Source of the DNA: Burkholderia cepacia
GTDB lineage: Bacteria; Pseudomonadota; Gammaproteobacteria; Burkholderiales; Burkholderiaceae
Assembly (NCBI RefSeq): GCF_001718835.1
Contig: NZ_CP013444.1
Coordinates: 3,224,001 to 3,288,000, forward strand
Length of the DNA: 64,000 bases
Direction: 5' to 3'
Below the pieces are notes generated by a model. It did not search any database. It saw only the letters and a list, made by a program, of their open reading frames with translations, and was not told where the DNA came from. Position 1 is the stretch's first letter. Each line of letters opens with the position of its first letter. This document shows positions 22,806-32,219 of this stretch, in pieces. A program made the position numbers and the translations under genes.

Positions 22806-23654
22806 CTACTGCGCGTTGCGCGTGCCCTGCAACTGCTCGCCGAGCCCGTCGATCCCGAGGCGCACCGTCTGGCCGGCCTTCAGGAACACCGGCGACGGCT
22901 TGATGCCCATCCCGACGCCCGGCGGCGTGCCGGTCGTGATCACGTCACCCGGCTGCAGCGTCATGCAGCTCGACAGATAGGCGATCAGCTGCGCGACGGT
23001 GAACACCATCGTGCGCGTGTTGCCGTTCTGATAGCGGTGGCCGTCGATCTCGAGCCACAGGTCGAGACGCTGCGGATCGGGCACCTCGTCACGCGTGACG
23101 AGCCACGGACCGATCGGGCCGAACGTGTCGAAGCCCTTGCCCTTGTCCCACTGGCCGCCGCGCTCGATCTGCCATTCGCGCTCCGACACGTCGTTGACGA
23201 CGCAGTAGCCCGCGACGTGATCGAGCGCGCGGGCTTCGTCGACGTCCTTGCAGGTCGCGCCGATCACGACGCCCAGCTCGACTTCCCAGTCCGTCTTGAC
23301 CGAACCCTTCGGGATGTCGATGCCGTCGTTCGGGCCGCAGATCGAGCTCGTCCACTTGCCGAACACGACGGGCTCCTTCGGCACCGGCATGCCGGCTTCG
23401 GCCGCGTGATCGGCGTAGTTCAGGCCGATGCCGATGAACTTGCCGACATGGCCGACGCACGCGCCGATGCGCGGCTCGCCCGACACGAGCGGCAGCGTGG
23501 CCGGATCGATGGCGCGCAGGCGCGCGAGACCCGCGTCGGACAGCACATCGCCGGACAGATCCGGCACATGCGCCGACAGGTCGCGAATCCGGCCGTCCGC
23601 GTCGAGAATACCGGGCTTTTCCTGGCCGGACGGGCCATAGCGAAGCAGTTTCAT
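22806..23654 (-). CDS. fumarylacetoacetate hydrolase family protein (282 aa)
   Basis: A FAH-superfamily enzyme that cleaves or hydrolyses a beta-diketo or related acid. It begins MKLLRYGPSGQEKPGILDADGRIRDLS and has GIGLNYADHAAEAGMPVPKEPVVF, the metal-binding region VKTDWEVELGVVIG, then VVNDVSEREWQ and the C-terminal GDVITTGTPPGVGMG. The opening and overall pattern match proteins annotated as 2,4-diketo-3-deoxy-L-fuconate hydrolase or ureidoglycolate lyase; the first seems closer, but the sequence does not decide it. The start is supported by GGAGG. The divergent IclR regulator 550 bases away is the likely controller. Confidence 0.88.
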   Translation of the reverse strand: MKLLRYGPSGQEKPGILDADGRIRDLSAHVPDLSGDVLSDAGLARLRAIDPATLPLVSGEPRIGACVGHVGKFIGIGLNYADHAAEAGMPVPKEPVVFGKWTSSICGPNDGIDIPKGSVKTDWEVELGVVIGATCKDVDEARALDHVAGYCVVNDVSEREWQIERGGQWDKGKGFDTFGPIGPWLVTRDEVPDPQRLDLWLEIDGHRYQNGNTRTMVFTVAQLIAYLSSCMTLQPGDVITTGTPPGVGMGIKPSPVFLKAGQTVRLGIDGLGEQLQGTRNAQ

Positions 23655-24204
23655 CGAACTCAACCTCCGTGATCGGATGTGACAGGATGCCGACGCACGC
23701 AACGAACGGGCGGCCGTCGGTTTGCGGGTCGACGCCGGCGAAACGGCGCTCGCGCGCAGCGCGCCAGCGTTGCCTGCCGCTCTTTGTACCATCGGCCGCG
23801 CGCCATGAAATGACGCGCGACGGATACCGACTATTGGTGCGCCCGCGGGCGCTGCGGCGCAGCATCGCCGTTATCCGTCAGGGTCCCGCGCCGGCCCGAT
23901 CCGCTCCGGGCAACGCGACGTGAATACTCGCCATACAGGCGTCATCGATTCACTGCGACTATTTCGTCACATAAAATAAATATGCACTTTCTTGCCATAT
24001 TTGTCGTCTGAGCAGCCGCACATACGCGCCAGATTGGTAATAATCAGTAAGAATTTGCCGAATTATTTCTCAATTGTTTATTGTTATGCTCGATCGAAGT
24101 GCGCTCGCCGGCGCGTACAGGCTTTGCACGTGGGCGTTGCAAAGCCGTTGCGCGTGCGCTGCCGACCGATCGTGAGCACTTCACCGACCCACGATACCAA
24201 GACG
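23655..24204. other. divergent regulatory region between FAH-family gene and IclR regulator
   Basis: About 550 bases without a convincing gene. The part from 23930 to 24090 is markedly AT-rich (TCACATAAAATAAATATGCAC and CAATTGTTTATTGTTATGC) and probably holds the promoters and the IclR operator. No single palindrome stood out clearly enough to call a site. Confidence 0.5.
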
Positions 24205-25026
24205 ATGCAGATGATCAACGACCGGTCCCCCGGTAACGACGCCCATGGAGACGGCGGGGGACTCGAACGCTATCGCGCACCCGCGCTCGACAAGGGTCTC
24301 GACATCCTCGAACTCCTGTCGGAGCAGAAAGAAGGCCTCACCCGCACCGAAATCACGAAGGAGCTCGGCCGCAACGCGAGCGAGATCTACCGGATGCTCG
24401 AACGCCTCGTCGCGCGCCGCTACGTGATGCGCTCGACCGGCGGCGACCGCTATACGCTCAGCCTCAAGCTGTTCTCGCTCGCGCACCGGCACCCGCCGAT
24501 GAGCCGGCTGATCGCCGAGGCGCTGCCGCCGATGCAGCGCTTCGCCGATTCCTCCGAACAATCGTGCCACCTGTCCGTCTACGATCGCGGCAACCTGCTC
24601 GTGATCGCGCAAGTCGACGGGCCCGGCCCGTGGGGCGTGTCGGTCCGGCTCGGTTCGCGCATCGGGCTCGCCGATACGGCATCGGGGCGGGTGATGCTGT
24701 CGTTCCAGGGCGCCGAGCAGCGCGCGCACATGCTCGTCGAGCACCGCAAGGTCAAGGGCGAAGCGCCGCTGAACGAGCAGGAACTCGCGTACGCGTGCCA
24801 GGCGATCCGCAGCGACGGTTTCCTGTGCCGGGACAGCCGTCAGGCCTATGGCGTCGTCGACATCAGCGTCCCGATCCTCGGGCCGTCCGGTCATGCGATC
24901 GCGGTGCTGACCTGCCCGTACATGCGCCGGATCGATGCGCACATGGCGCCGTCGGTCGACGCGGCAGCCGAGCGCCTGCGCGCCACCGCCGCGACGCTGT
25001 CGATGAGCCGCATCGAGCGGAACTGA
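24205..25026 (+). CDS. IclR family transcriptional regulator (273 aa)
   Basis: The N-terminal winged helix is LDKGLDILELLSEQKEGLTRTEITKELGRNASEIYRMLERLVARRYVMR. The effector-binding GAF-like domain follows, with SVRLGSRIGLADTASGRVMLSF, GFLCRDSRQAYGVVDISVPI and GHAIAVLTCPYM, all in usual IclR positions. The ATG at 24205 (MQMINDRS) is chosen; a second Met two codons later is an alternative. IclR proteins usually sit beside the catabolic genes they control, so the divergent FAH-family hydrolase gene is the most likely target. Confidence 0.9.
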   Translation: MQMINDRSPGNDAHGDGGGLERYRAPALDKGLDILELLSEQKEGLTRTEITKELGRNASEIYRMLERLVARRYVMRSTGGDRYTLSLKLFSLAHRHPPMSRLIAEALPPMQRFADSSEQSCHLSVYDRGNLLVIAQVDGPGPWGVSVRLGSRIGLADTASGRVMLSFQGAEQRAHMLVEHRKVKGEAPLNEQELAYACQAIRSDGFLCRDSRQAYGVVDISVPILGPSGHAIAVLTCPYMRRIDAHMAPSVDAAAERLRATAATLSMSRIERN

Positions 25027-25203
25027 CCGGCGCACGCGAGCGCGTCGGACCGATGCGGGTGCGGCGGCAACGCGCGCCGCGACGCGGCACGCGCGGCGCC
25101 GCCGCGTATCACGCATGTTGCGCATGTTGCGCGTGGCCGCGATGCTTCGCACGGCCGCGCCATGCAGGGTCGCTACGCTAAAATAGCGGCCCTCTCAAAA
25201 ACT

Positions 25204-25230
25204 ACGGCGGCCGGTTGTCGCGGCCGCCGT
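25204..25230 (+). promoter_or_regulatory. strong hairpin in the 5' leader of the 180-residue gene
   Basis: A perfect 10-bp stem ACGGCGGCCG / CGGCCGCCGT with a 7-base loop begins about 20 bases after a -10-like TAAAAT (near 25179-25184) and ends 14 bases before the start codon. It would sit at or near the 5' end of the transcript and could stabilise the mRNA or limit ribosome access. There is no U-tract, so it is not a terminator. Confidence 0.5.
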
Positions 25231-25244
25231 GTCCGATGGATGTC

Positions 25245-25787
25245 ATGGCCAAACTTCTGAACGATCAAGAATTCCAGCGTTTCTCCGAACTTCAGCAGAA
25301 GCAGGCAAGCTTCACGATCACGCCCGAGGAGGCGGACGAACTGCGCGATATCGTCGCGCGCGCGCAGAAGAAGCGCGACGATCGTGCCGCCGCGATGCAG
25401 GCGATCGAGAACTACATCGAGCAGTTCGACATCACGCCCGACGAGCTCTTCTCGCCCGAGCAGATCGGCGACGCGGCCCGCACCTACGGGCTCATCACGG
25501 CGACCAAGAAAGAACGCACGCTGCCGCCGTCGATCACGTTCAACGGCAAGCCGTACCAGTGGACCAAGACGCTTCCGGACGACGTGCGCGGCGCGCTGTT
25601 CGAAGCATTCACGTCCGGCGAATCGGTCAAGCGCTTCATCGCGATGCCGAAGGACACCGCACGCTGCGCACTGACGATCGCCCGCCTCGAGCGCGAAACC
25701 GGCGCCGTGTACGCGGACGCGCACCTGACCGAACTCGCGATTTCGCGCGACCAGGTGAACGACGCGGCGTCGAAACTGGCCGCCTGA
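25245..25787 (+). CDS. hypothetical protein with H-NS-like helical linker (180 aa)
   Basis: The first 75 residues are helical and charged (LLNDQEFQRFSELQQKQASFTITPEEADELRDIVARAQKKRDDRAAAMQAIENYIEQFDITPDELF). The end of this stretch, with its FDITPDEL motif, strikingly resembles YDITPEELGF in the H-NS gene at 29176. The second half (SITFNGKPYQWTKTLPDDVRGALFEAFTSGESVKRFIAM) contains no H-NS DNA-binding motif and is not recognised. ATG 25245 is preferred; ATG 25236 is possible. A 10-bp hairpin sits in the leader. The protein might hetero-oligomerise with H-NS family members, but this is inference. Confidence 0.7.
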   Translation: MAKLLNDQEFQRFSELQQKQASFTITPEEADELRDIVARAQKKRDDRAAAMQAIENYIEQFDITPDELFSPEQIGDAARTYGLITATKKERTLPPSITFNGKPYQWTKTLPDDVRGALFEAFTSGESVKRFIAMPKDTARCALTIARLERETGAVYADAHLTELAISRDQVNDAASKLAA

Positions 25788-25866
25788 CCGGACCGCCTGG
25801 CACGGCCGACACCGGCGCGCGCAACGCGACAGCCGGCGCCGTGCCCACGGGAGCACCGCCGGCGCG

Positions 25867-26143
25867 GGCTCCCGAAAAATCTCACCTCAGCCTCCCGCAA
25901 GTGCTCACCTGAACGTCCCGAAAGCGCTCACCGAGGGCTCCCGGAACGGCTCACCCGAGCCTCCCGCAGACCCTCACCGCAGCTTCCCGCAGAGGCTCAC
26001 CATTGCGTCCCGGAAAGGCTCACCGGCGTCTCCCGGAGACGCTCACCGCCCCTTCCCGAAAGGGCTCACCGAAGGCTCCCGAAAAAGCTCACTCCTGCGT
26101 TCCCGGAAAGGCTCACGCATGGCCCCCGAAAAAGCTCACCTTT
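25867..26143. repeat. 12 tandem imperfect copies of a 23-bp repeat
   Basis: Twelve head-to-tail units fill 277 bases (one unit is 24 bp). The conserved core is TCCCG-N-A-R-N4-CTCAC followed by about 7 variable bases, for example CTCCCGAAAAATCTCACC in the first unit and CCCCCGAAAAAGCTCACC in the last. CCCG and CTCAC are invariant in nearly all units, while positions between and after vary. The array fills the space between the convergent 180-residue gene and the pat-like gene. It lacks the long unique spacers of a CRISPR array. Related units in opposite orientation occur near 28835 and 29158. Confidence 0.95.
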
Positions 26144-26253
26144 GACGCGATGGGGGTGTAAAGGCATCGTTGCCCGCCTTCGCTCGCGCCGCGGCCGGGG
26201 GCGAATGTGCGTGCGGCATGCCGTATCCGGCAAAGGAAGAGAAGCGCCGCGCG

Positions 26254-28614
26254 TCACGCCTGCAGCTTCATCCTGAAGCCCACGATGCCGGGCTCTTCCG
26301 TCGCTGTGACCGTGAACCCGCACGCACGCGCGAGCGCGATCATCGCCGCGTTCTCGCGCAGCGCCTCGCCGATCATCCATGCGGTTCCGCGCGAACGCGC
26401 GTAGTCGATGATCCGGTTCATCATCAGCCGGCCAAGCCCCTTGCCCTTCTGGTCCGGCCGAATGCCGATCGCGAACTCCGCCGTCTCGTTGTCGGGATCG
26501 GCCACCGCGCGTACCGCGCCGAGCGTGTGCGACCGGCCTGCCCCGTCGTCAACCGACGCGATGAAGGCCATCTCACGGTCGTAATCGATCTGCGTCATGC
26601 GCGCCACCTGTGAATGATCGAAGCTGCGCACCGCACCGAAGAATCGCATCCGCAGATCGTCCGGTGTCATCGCGCCGAGCAGCTCGTTGTGCGCGGCCTC
26701 GTCTTCCGGACGGATCGGGCGGATCGTTACCGTCTCGCCGCGCCACTCGAGCGTCTGCTCGAGGTGGCGCGGATACGGCATGATCGCGAGCCGGCTGCGG
26801 CCCGTGGCCAGCGTGATACGCGGTGCCATCACTTGCGCACGATCGGACAGCACGCGCAGCGTGACCGACATCGCCACGACTTCGCGCACGTCGCAGACGA
26901 CCTGCGACAGCGCCGTCAATGCGTCGAGCGTCGGCTCGACGGGTGTGCTGCGTGCATACGGCGAGCGTTCCATCACCGCGCGGGCGAGCACGGTGTTCAG
27001 CGGCGGCAGGCCATAGACGACGAACGGCGCGGACACGCCGTCCGCCGGAGGCACCAGGTAGCGGAATACCGGACCGAAATTCGGGTCGTCGTGCATGTCG
27101 ACCGTCACGTCGACGACCACGGCATCGCGCGGCTCGTCGGACGGCGCCGCGCCTTGCAGGCCGAAATGCGCCAGCCATTGCAGCGCGGGCTCGCCGGCGA
27201 GTTCGTGCCGCCCCGCCTCCAGCCACCCGCGCGCCTCCTCTCGCGCGGACGCGATGCATGCCGCCGGCTGCGGCGGCGTGCCCTCGGGTGTTTGCATCAG
27301 CAGTTGCCGCCCGAGGTTGTAGTCGACGAGACGCGCATACGCGCGTGCGAGCCGCTGCGGCGTGGTGTGCACGGGAATGCCGTTCGCATGCAATGCATCG
27401 CGCGTCGCCGCGTCGACCGCGCCGAAGAAACACGCGAGGATGCCGCGATGCGCGTACTGCCGCGCTTCGATCAGCGTGTGCGCGACCGCATCGGCCGGCG
27501 CGCTGTGGGAAGTCGAATGGACGACGAACAGCGTGCCCGTTTGCGGGAACGGCGCGAGCGCCTTGACCGCCGCGGCAAAATGCTCGGGCCGCGCATCGTC
27601 GCCCAGCGTCAGCGGATTGCCGGGCGATGCGAGATGCGGCAGCGCTTGCGCGACGGCCGCCGTTGCCTCCGCCGGCCATTCGGCCAGCACGTCGCGCACT
27701 TCGGCCACCGCGTCGACCGCGAGTTTCGCGACGCCTGCATCGCTCGTCACGAGCGTGGCCGCACCGCGCGCCGTGACGCGACCGACGCCGAGCGTCTCGA
27801 TCTCGTCGAGCAGATCGTCGAGCGCATCGACCCGTACCATCCCCGCGCGCTGGAACGCCGCCGTATAAAGCGCGTCGCCGGGATCGGCGCGCCCGGTGCG
27901 CAAGGCGAGCACCGGCTTGTTGCGCGCGGCCGCGCGGGCGGCGGACATGAACTTGCGCGCCGCGCGCACGGTATCGAGTTCGAGCAGGATCGCGCGCGTG
28001 CCGGGGTCGCTCGCGAGATAGTCGAGCACGTCGCCCGCATCGACGTCGGACTCGCTGCCGAGCGCGACGACATGCGAAAAACCGAGGCCCCTCGCGTCGG
28101 CCCAGCCGAGCACCGCGTTCGTCAGCGCATTCGATTGCGACACCCACGCGACACCGCCCGAACGCGCCGTATAGGCCGGCGCGCCGAAATGGGCATGCCG
28201 TGCGGGCGACAGCACGCCGAGGCTGCCCGGCCCGACGATACGGAGCACGAACGGCTTCGCCGCCTTCAGCGTGCGATCGAGCGCGGCGCGATCGGCATCC
28301 GTGCGCGCCTCGCCGACGATCACCGCCACGCGCGTGCCGAGCTCGCCGAGCTTGCGCACGATGCCGGCCCAGGTCGCGGGCGGCGTGCAGATCACGGCAA
28401 CCGACGGCGGTGCGGGCAACCGGTCGACATCCGGCACGACCTTGTAGCCGTTCAGCGCGTCGTATTTCGGATTGACGGGCCACACGGGCCCCTGGAACGC
28501 GCCGTCGAGCACGCGCGACCACACCATCGCGCCGATACTGCCCGCGCGCGACGACGCGCCGACGACCGCAACGGACCTGGGCTGGAACAACGCATCGAGA
28601 TGGCGAACGGTCAC
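26254..28614 (-). CDS. acyl-CoA synthetase/GNAT protein acetyltransferase, Pat/PatZ-like (786 aa)
   Basis: The order is that of protein lysine acetyltransferases of the Pat/PatZ type: an NDP-forming acyl-CoA-synthetase-like part (LDALFQPRSVAVVGASSRAGSIG, CoA-binding; GGVAWVSQSNALTNAVLGWA; ligase-CoA domains to about 450), a degenerate ATP-grasp region (about 480-620) and a C-terminal GNAT domain from about 640 (RGETVTIRPIRPEDEAAHNELL, then IRPDQKGKGLGRLMMNRIIDYARSRG with the acetyl-CoA loop). Such enzymes acetylate acetyl-CoA synthetase and other proteins. The start is GTG behind AGGGAG. At 786 residues it is about 100 shorter than PatZ; the missing part is the front half of ATP-grasp, with no LKI-S-HK-GGV segment. 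The flanks carry 23-bp repeat arrays. Confidence 0.85.
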   Translation of the reverse strand: MTVRHLDALFQPRSVAVVGASSRAGSIGAMVWSRVLDGAFQGPVWPVNPKYDALNGYKVVPDVDRLPAPPSVAVICTPPATWAGIVRKLGELGTRVAVIVGEARTDADRAALDRTLKAAKPFVLRIVGPGSLGVLSPARHAHFGAPAYTARSGGVAWVSQSNALTNAVLGWADARGLGFSHVVALGSESDVDAGDVLDYLASDPGTRAILLELDTVRAARKFMSAARAAARNKPVLALRTGRADPGDALYTAAFQRAGMVRVDALDDLLDEIETLGVGRVTARGAATLVTSDAGVAKLAVDAVAEVRDVLAEWPAEATAAVAQALPHLASPGNPLTLGDDARPEHFAAAVKALAPFPQTGTLFVVHSTSHSAPADAVAHTLIEARQYAHRGILACFFGAVDAATRDALHANGIPVHTTPQRLARAYARLVDYNLGRQLLMQTPEGTPPQPAACIASAREEARGWLEAGRHELAGEPALQWLAHFGLQGAAPSDEPRDAVVVDVTVDMHDDPNFGPVFRYLVPPADGVSAPFVVYGLPPLNTVLARAVMERSPYARSTPVEPTLDALTALSQVVCDVREVVAMSVTLRVLSDRAQVMAPRITLATGRSRLAIMPYPRHLEQTLEWRGETVTIRPIRPEDEAAHNELLGAMTPDDLRMRFFGAVRSFDHSQVARMTQIDYDREMAFIASVDDGAGRSHTLGAVRAVADPDNETAEFAIGIRPDQKGKGLGRLMMNRIIDYARSRGTAWMIGEALRENAAMIALARACGFTVTATEEPGIVGFRMKLQA

Positions 28615-28834
28615 ATCGGCTCCCTGCGGTAACGAAAGATGGCCGGACCCGGATGCGGCTCGACGAGCCGCCGTCCGGCCTGCGCGAATTCAAAGCATAG
28701 GCGAACCGTTCGCGGCTGCCTATATGCCGGACGGCCGACTACTCGACCTCGGTCAAGCCCTGCACCATGCACGGGTGTCCGGCATGCAGCGTCACGCGAA
28801 ACGCGAACGCGTTCGTCCGCGCCGGCTCGGCAAT

Positions 28835-28927
28835 GGTGAGGATTTACAGGAGCCAAGGTGAGAACGTTCGGGAATTGCGCACGTGAATGCGCGAAACGGC
28901 GAAAGGTGATGGAAACATCGTCGGCGC
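28835..28927. repeat. degenerate array of the 23-bp repeat, inverted orientation
   Basis: Four units start at 28835, 28857, 28882 and 28905, spaced 22-25 bases. The first (GGTGAGGATTTACAGGAGCC) and second (GGTGAGAACGTTCGGGAATT) match the reverse complement of the 25867-26143 unit; the next two (CGTGAATGCGCGAAACGG, GGTGATGGAAACATCG) are decayed. A weaker unit GGTGATTTGCCGAAACGGCA lies at 29020. This array lies upstream of the pat-like gene in the 28615-29175 spacer, which holds no convincing gene. Confidence 0.65.
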
Positions 28928-29100
28928 ATGCACCGCGCAATTCGCCTGCGGATACGCACATGCGACATGCGATTGCGCGGCGGTTTACCGGGAATCGGCG
29001 CGAAACGTGGATAAATCGCGGTGATTTGCCGAAACGGCACGCGGCAATCGCGCAGCAGCGCGCCACGCTTCGGGGGATTCAAATGATCGGCGCGCGCACC

Positions 29101-29141
29101 AAAACAAAACGGTGCGACGGCCGCATGGCCGTTCGCACCGT
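29101..29141 (-). terminator. rho-independent terminator of the H-NS gene
   Basis: On the minus strand ACGGTGCGAACGGCC pairs with GGCCGTCGCACCGT (one bulge) around a 4-base loop and is followed by TTTTGTTTT. It lies about 35-75 bases after the H-NS stop codon. The stem is long and the tail good. Confidence 0.88.
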
Positions 29142-29157
29142 CGGTCGGCACGCGAAA

Positions 29158-29177
29158 GGTGAGAATTTTCGGGAGTC
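29158..29177. repeat. isolated 23-bp repeat unit overlapping the H-NS stop codon
   Basis: GGTGAGAATTTTCGGGAGTC matches the reverse complement of the repeat core almost perfectly. It covers the first two of the three bases of the H-NS stop codon on the minus strand (29176-29178), so the repeat reaches into the end of a coding sequence. Confidence 0.75.
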
Positions 29178-29466
29178 AGTCCTTGATCAGGAAACGCGCG
29201 CGATTCTTGCCGAGCCACGCCGGCGACCGTCCACGGCCACTCCACGTTTCACCCGTCTTCGGATGGCGATATTTCGGCGGCAGCGGACGCTTGGCCTTGA
29301 CAGGGGCGCCCGTGGAACGGAACCCGAGCTCTTCCGGCGTAATGTCGTATTCCTCGATTTTCGCGCGGATATCGGCAATCGCATCGGCAATCGCCTTTTC
29401 GCGTTCCCTGTCGATCTTTTGCTGAAGCCGTTCGAGCTGCGCGGTCAGTTGCCTGTAGGTCGCCAT
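29176..29466 (-). CDS. H-NS family nucleoid protein (96 aa)
   Basis: A short H-NS-like protein. The N-terminal coiled oligomerisation part is YRQLTAQLERLQQKIDREREKAIADAIADIRAKIEEYDITPEELGF. The linker is basic and Pro-rich (KAKRPLPPKYRHPKTGETW), and the C-terminal AT-hook-like DNA-binding motif is SGRGRSPAWLGKNRARFLI. Such proteins bind curved AT-rich DNA and silence acquired genes. The start at 29466 has GGAG about 12 bases upstream. It has its own terminator. AT-rich loci in this window, such as the 33.7-42 kb island and the adhesin promoter, would be natural targets. Confidence 0.95.
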   Translation of the reverse strand: MATYRQLTAQLERLQQKIDREREKAIADAIADIRAKIEEYDITPEELGFRSTGAPVKAKRPLPPKYRHPKTGETWSGRGRSPAWLGKNRARFLIKD

Positions 29467-29570
29467 ATGGATGGGACTCCGTGAGTGTTATTCGTGAAAA
29501 ATAGGTGACTCGAAGCAAATAAAAAAGGGGTCTGCGCGATCGGGAGATTTCTCCGGCTGAGAAAACGGGA

Positions 29571-29858
29571 TCAATAACCGCTTTTTCTCTTGCATGCGAA
29601 GAGAAGACTCCGCACGCCGCCGTCGACCGATTGCTGAAGCACGTCGAATTCACCGCTGCAGGTGGCGCGCGCGTTGTCCATGCAATTGCCCCATGAATCG
29701 CCGCTCGTGCATTGCACCAACGTGGTCGGACGGCCATCCGAAGTAAATAGCGGAGCACTTCCGCCGCATCCCCCGAGCACCGCCAGCAAGACAATCGCCC
29801 CGGCCCGCCGCAACAACGCGTCGGGCCTTCGACAGACCGACGCAAGCATGTGTTTCAT
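29571..29858 (-). CDS. small lipoprotein (95 aa)
   Basis: The start ATG at 29856-29858 is preceded by GGGAAG. The signal sequence MKHMLASVCRRPDALLRRAGAIVLLAVLGGCGG ends in an LGGC lipobox, so the mature protein is a lipid-anchored chain of about 65 residues. It contains four further cysteines (VQCTSGD, NCMDNARATC, FACKRK), which could form two disulfides in the periplasm. The family is not recognised. It lies between the H-NS gene and a BON-domain protein in the same orientation, with its own likely promoter. Confidence 0.75.
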   Translation of the reverse strand: MKHMLASVCRRPDALLRRAGAIVLLAVLGGCGGSAPLFTSDGRPTTLVQCTSGDSWGNCMDNARATCSGEFDVLQQSVDGGVRSLLFACKRKSGY

Positions 29859-29919
29859 TGTTCTTCCCGTCAACCTTTTTCTGAATGTCGCGAGTATGCC
29901 ATGCGCCCCTGCACGCTCG

Positions 29920-30477
29920 TCAATTCGGCGCCCGGTCGGGTTGCGCGCGGGTCTTGTACGGCACCGACCGGCGCGGATCGTCGGTGATGCGAACGAAAAC
30001 CTGCTCGACGTCGGGCAGCGCCGCCAATTCGCGTTGCAGCGCCGCGCGATCGAACGACGCGTCCGCACACCCTTCCACGTAGACGAAGCGCCGCTGCACC
30101 GTGATCCACAGGCTCGTGCCGCTCAGCCGCGTCGCGCCGGCAAAGTGCGCCTTCGCCGCAGCCGCGATCGGTGCGTCATACATGTAGGAGTTCGGCTTCG
30201 TGCAGCGGTGCGCGAGCCAGCACGTGGTGCCGCGTTCGGCACGGTAGTGCGCGTCGTCCGTCATCTCGGCCCGCGTCATCCACGGGCCGAGCGGCAACGG
30301 GCATTCGGGCACGTCCCGCGACAGCGCGACGAACGGATCGTTGTACCAGTTGCGTCGCATCGTCTGTTCGCCCGCCGCATCCGGTTGCGCGAGCGCGGAT
30401 GCCGCCAGCGCGGATGCCGCCAGCACGGACGCCGCCAGCGTCACGCCCAGCCACCACGCGATGCAGGTTCGCTTCAT
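29920..30477 (-). CDS. secreted BON-domain protein (185 aa)
   Basis: The start at 30475-30477 is preceded by GAGGAGG. The signal peptide (MKRTCIAWWLGVTLAASVLAASALAASALA-Q) contains LAASA units encoded by a 15-bp tandem repeat. The mature part has a cysteine-containing region (VPECPLPLGPWMTRAEMTDD, CWLAHRCTKPNSYMYD) followed by a BON-like domain: DAPIAAAAKAHFAGATRLSGTSLWITVQRRFVYVEGC, then LQRELAALPDVEQVFVRITDD. BON domains in exported proteins bind membranes or interact with the envelope. A periplasmic role is inferred; no substrate is indicated. Confidence 0.8.
   Translation of the reverse strand: MKRTCIAWWLGVTLAASVLAASALAASALAQPDAAGEQTMRRNWYNDPFVALSRDVPECPLPLGPWMTRAEMTDDAHYRAERGTTCWLAHRCTKPNSYMYDAPIAAAAKAHFAGATRLSGTSLWITVQRRFVYVEGCADASFDRAALQRELAALPDVEQVFVRITDDPRRSVPYKTRAQPDRAPN
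30393..30437. repeat. three 15-bp repeats inside a signal peptide
   Basis: Two identical copies of GCGCGGATGCCGCCA (30393-30407, 30408-30422) are followed by GCACGGACGCCGCCA (30423-30437). In frame they encode five-residue Ala/Leu/Ser units that lengthen the hydrophobic core of the BON protein signal peptide without shifting the frame. Confidence 0.9.
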
Positions 30478-30516
30478 CGTCGCCTCCTCGTTCGAGCCGC
30501 GCCGGACACAGGCGCG

Positions 30517-31983
<1,467 letters not shown>

Positions 31984-32016
31984 CGTGTCTTCGTCTCCGT
32001 GTATCGTCGACCGGCT

Positions 32017-32134
32017 GTCTCCGGAACGAGACGGATTATCTCACTCCGGAGACAGCCCGCAACGGCCTTGCCCACTCACGTTCGGCAAGCATGTCCGGGC
32101 CATCCGGACGGGAAATTCGTCTCCACGCAGAGAC
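32017..32134. promoter_or_regulatory. three GTCTC-N6-GAGAC activator sites
   Basis: Sites are GTCTC-CGGAAC-GAGAC (32017-32032), ATCTC-ACTCCG-GAGAC (32038-32053) and GTCTC-CACGCA-GAGAC (32119-32134). The first two are 21 bases apart, two helical turns. They also nest in a larger inverted repeat, GGCTGTCTCCGGA (32013-32025) with TCCGGAGACAGCC (32045-32057). The third is 86 bases before the sigma-54 promoter. They fit upstream activator sites for the divergent PAS/AAA+ regulator and lie just beyond its own start codon. Confidence 0.8.
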
Positions 32135-32219
32135 GATTTATGTAGAATCGCCTGAAGATTGGCCGGCGCGGGCCCGCCGGTCCCCGGCGGATCCCTGTCC
32201 GGCGGCGCTATCCGGCCGA

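Noticed and set aside
25867..26143. CRISPR array
   Set aside because: The period is only 23 bases, with about 7 variable bases per unit; there are no unique spacers, leader or cas genes.
26614..28632. Long plus-strand open frame of 672 codons
   Set aside because: It lies entirely antisense to the pat-like gene, is extremely Arg/His-rich and lacks a ribosome binding site, so it is a high-GC shadow frame.
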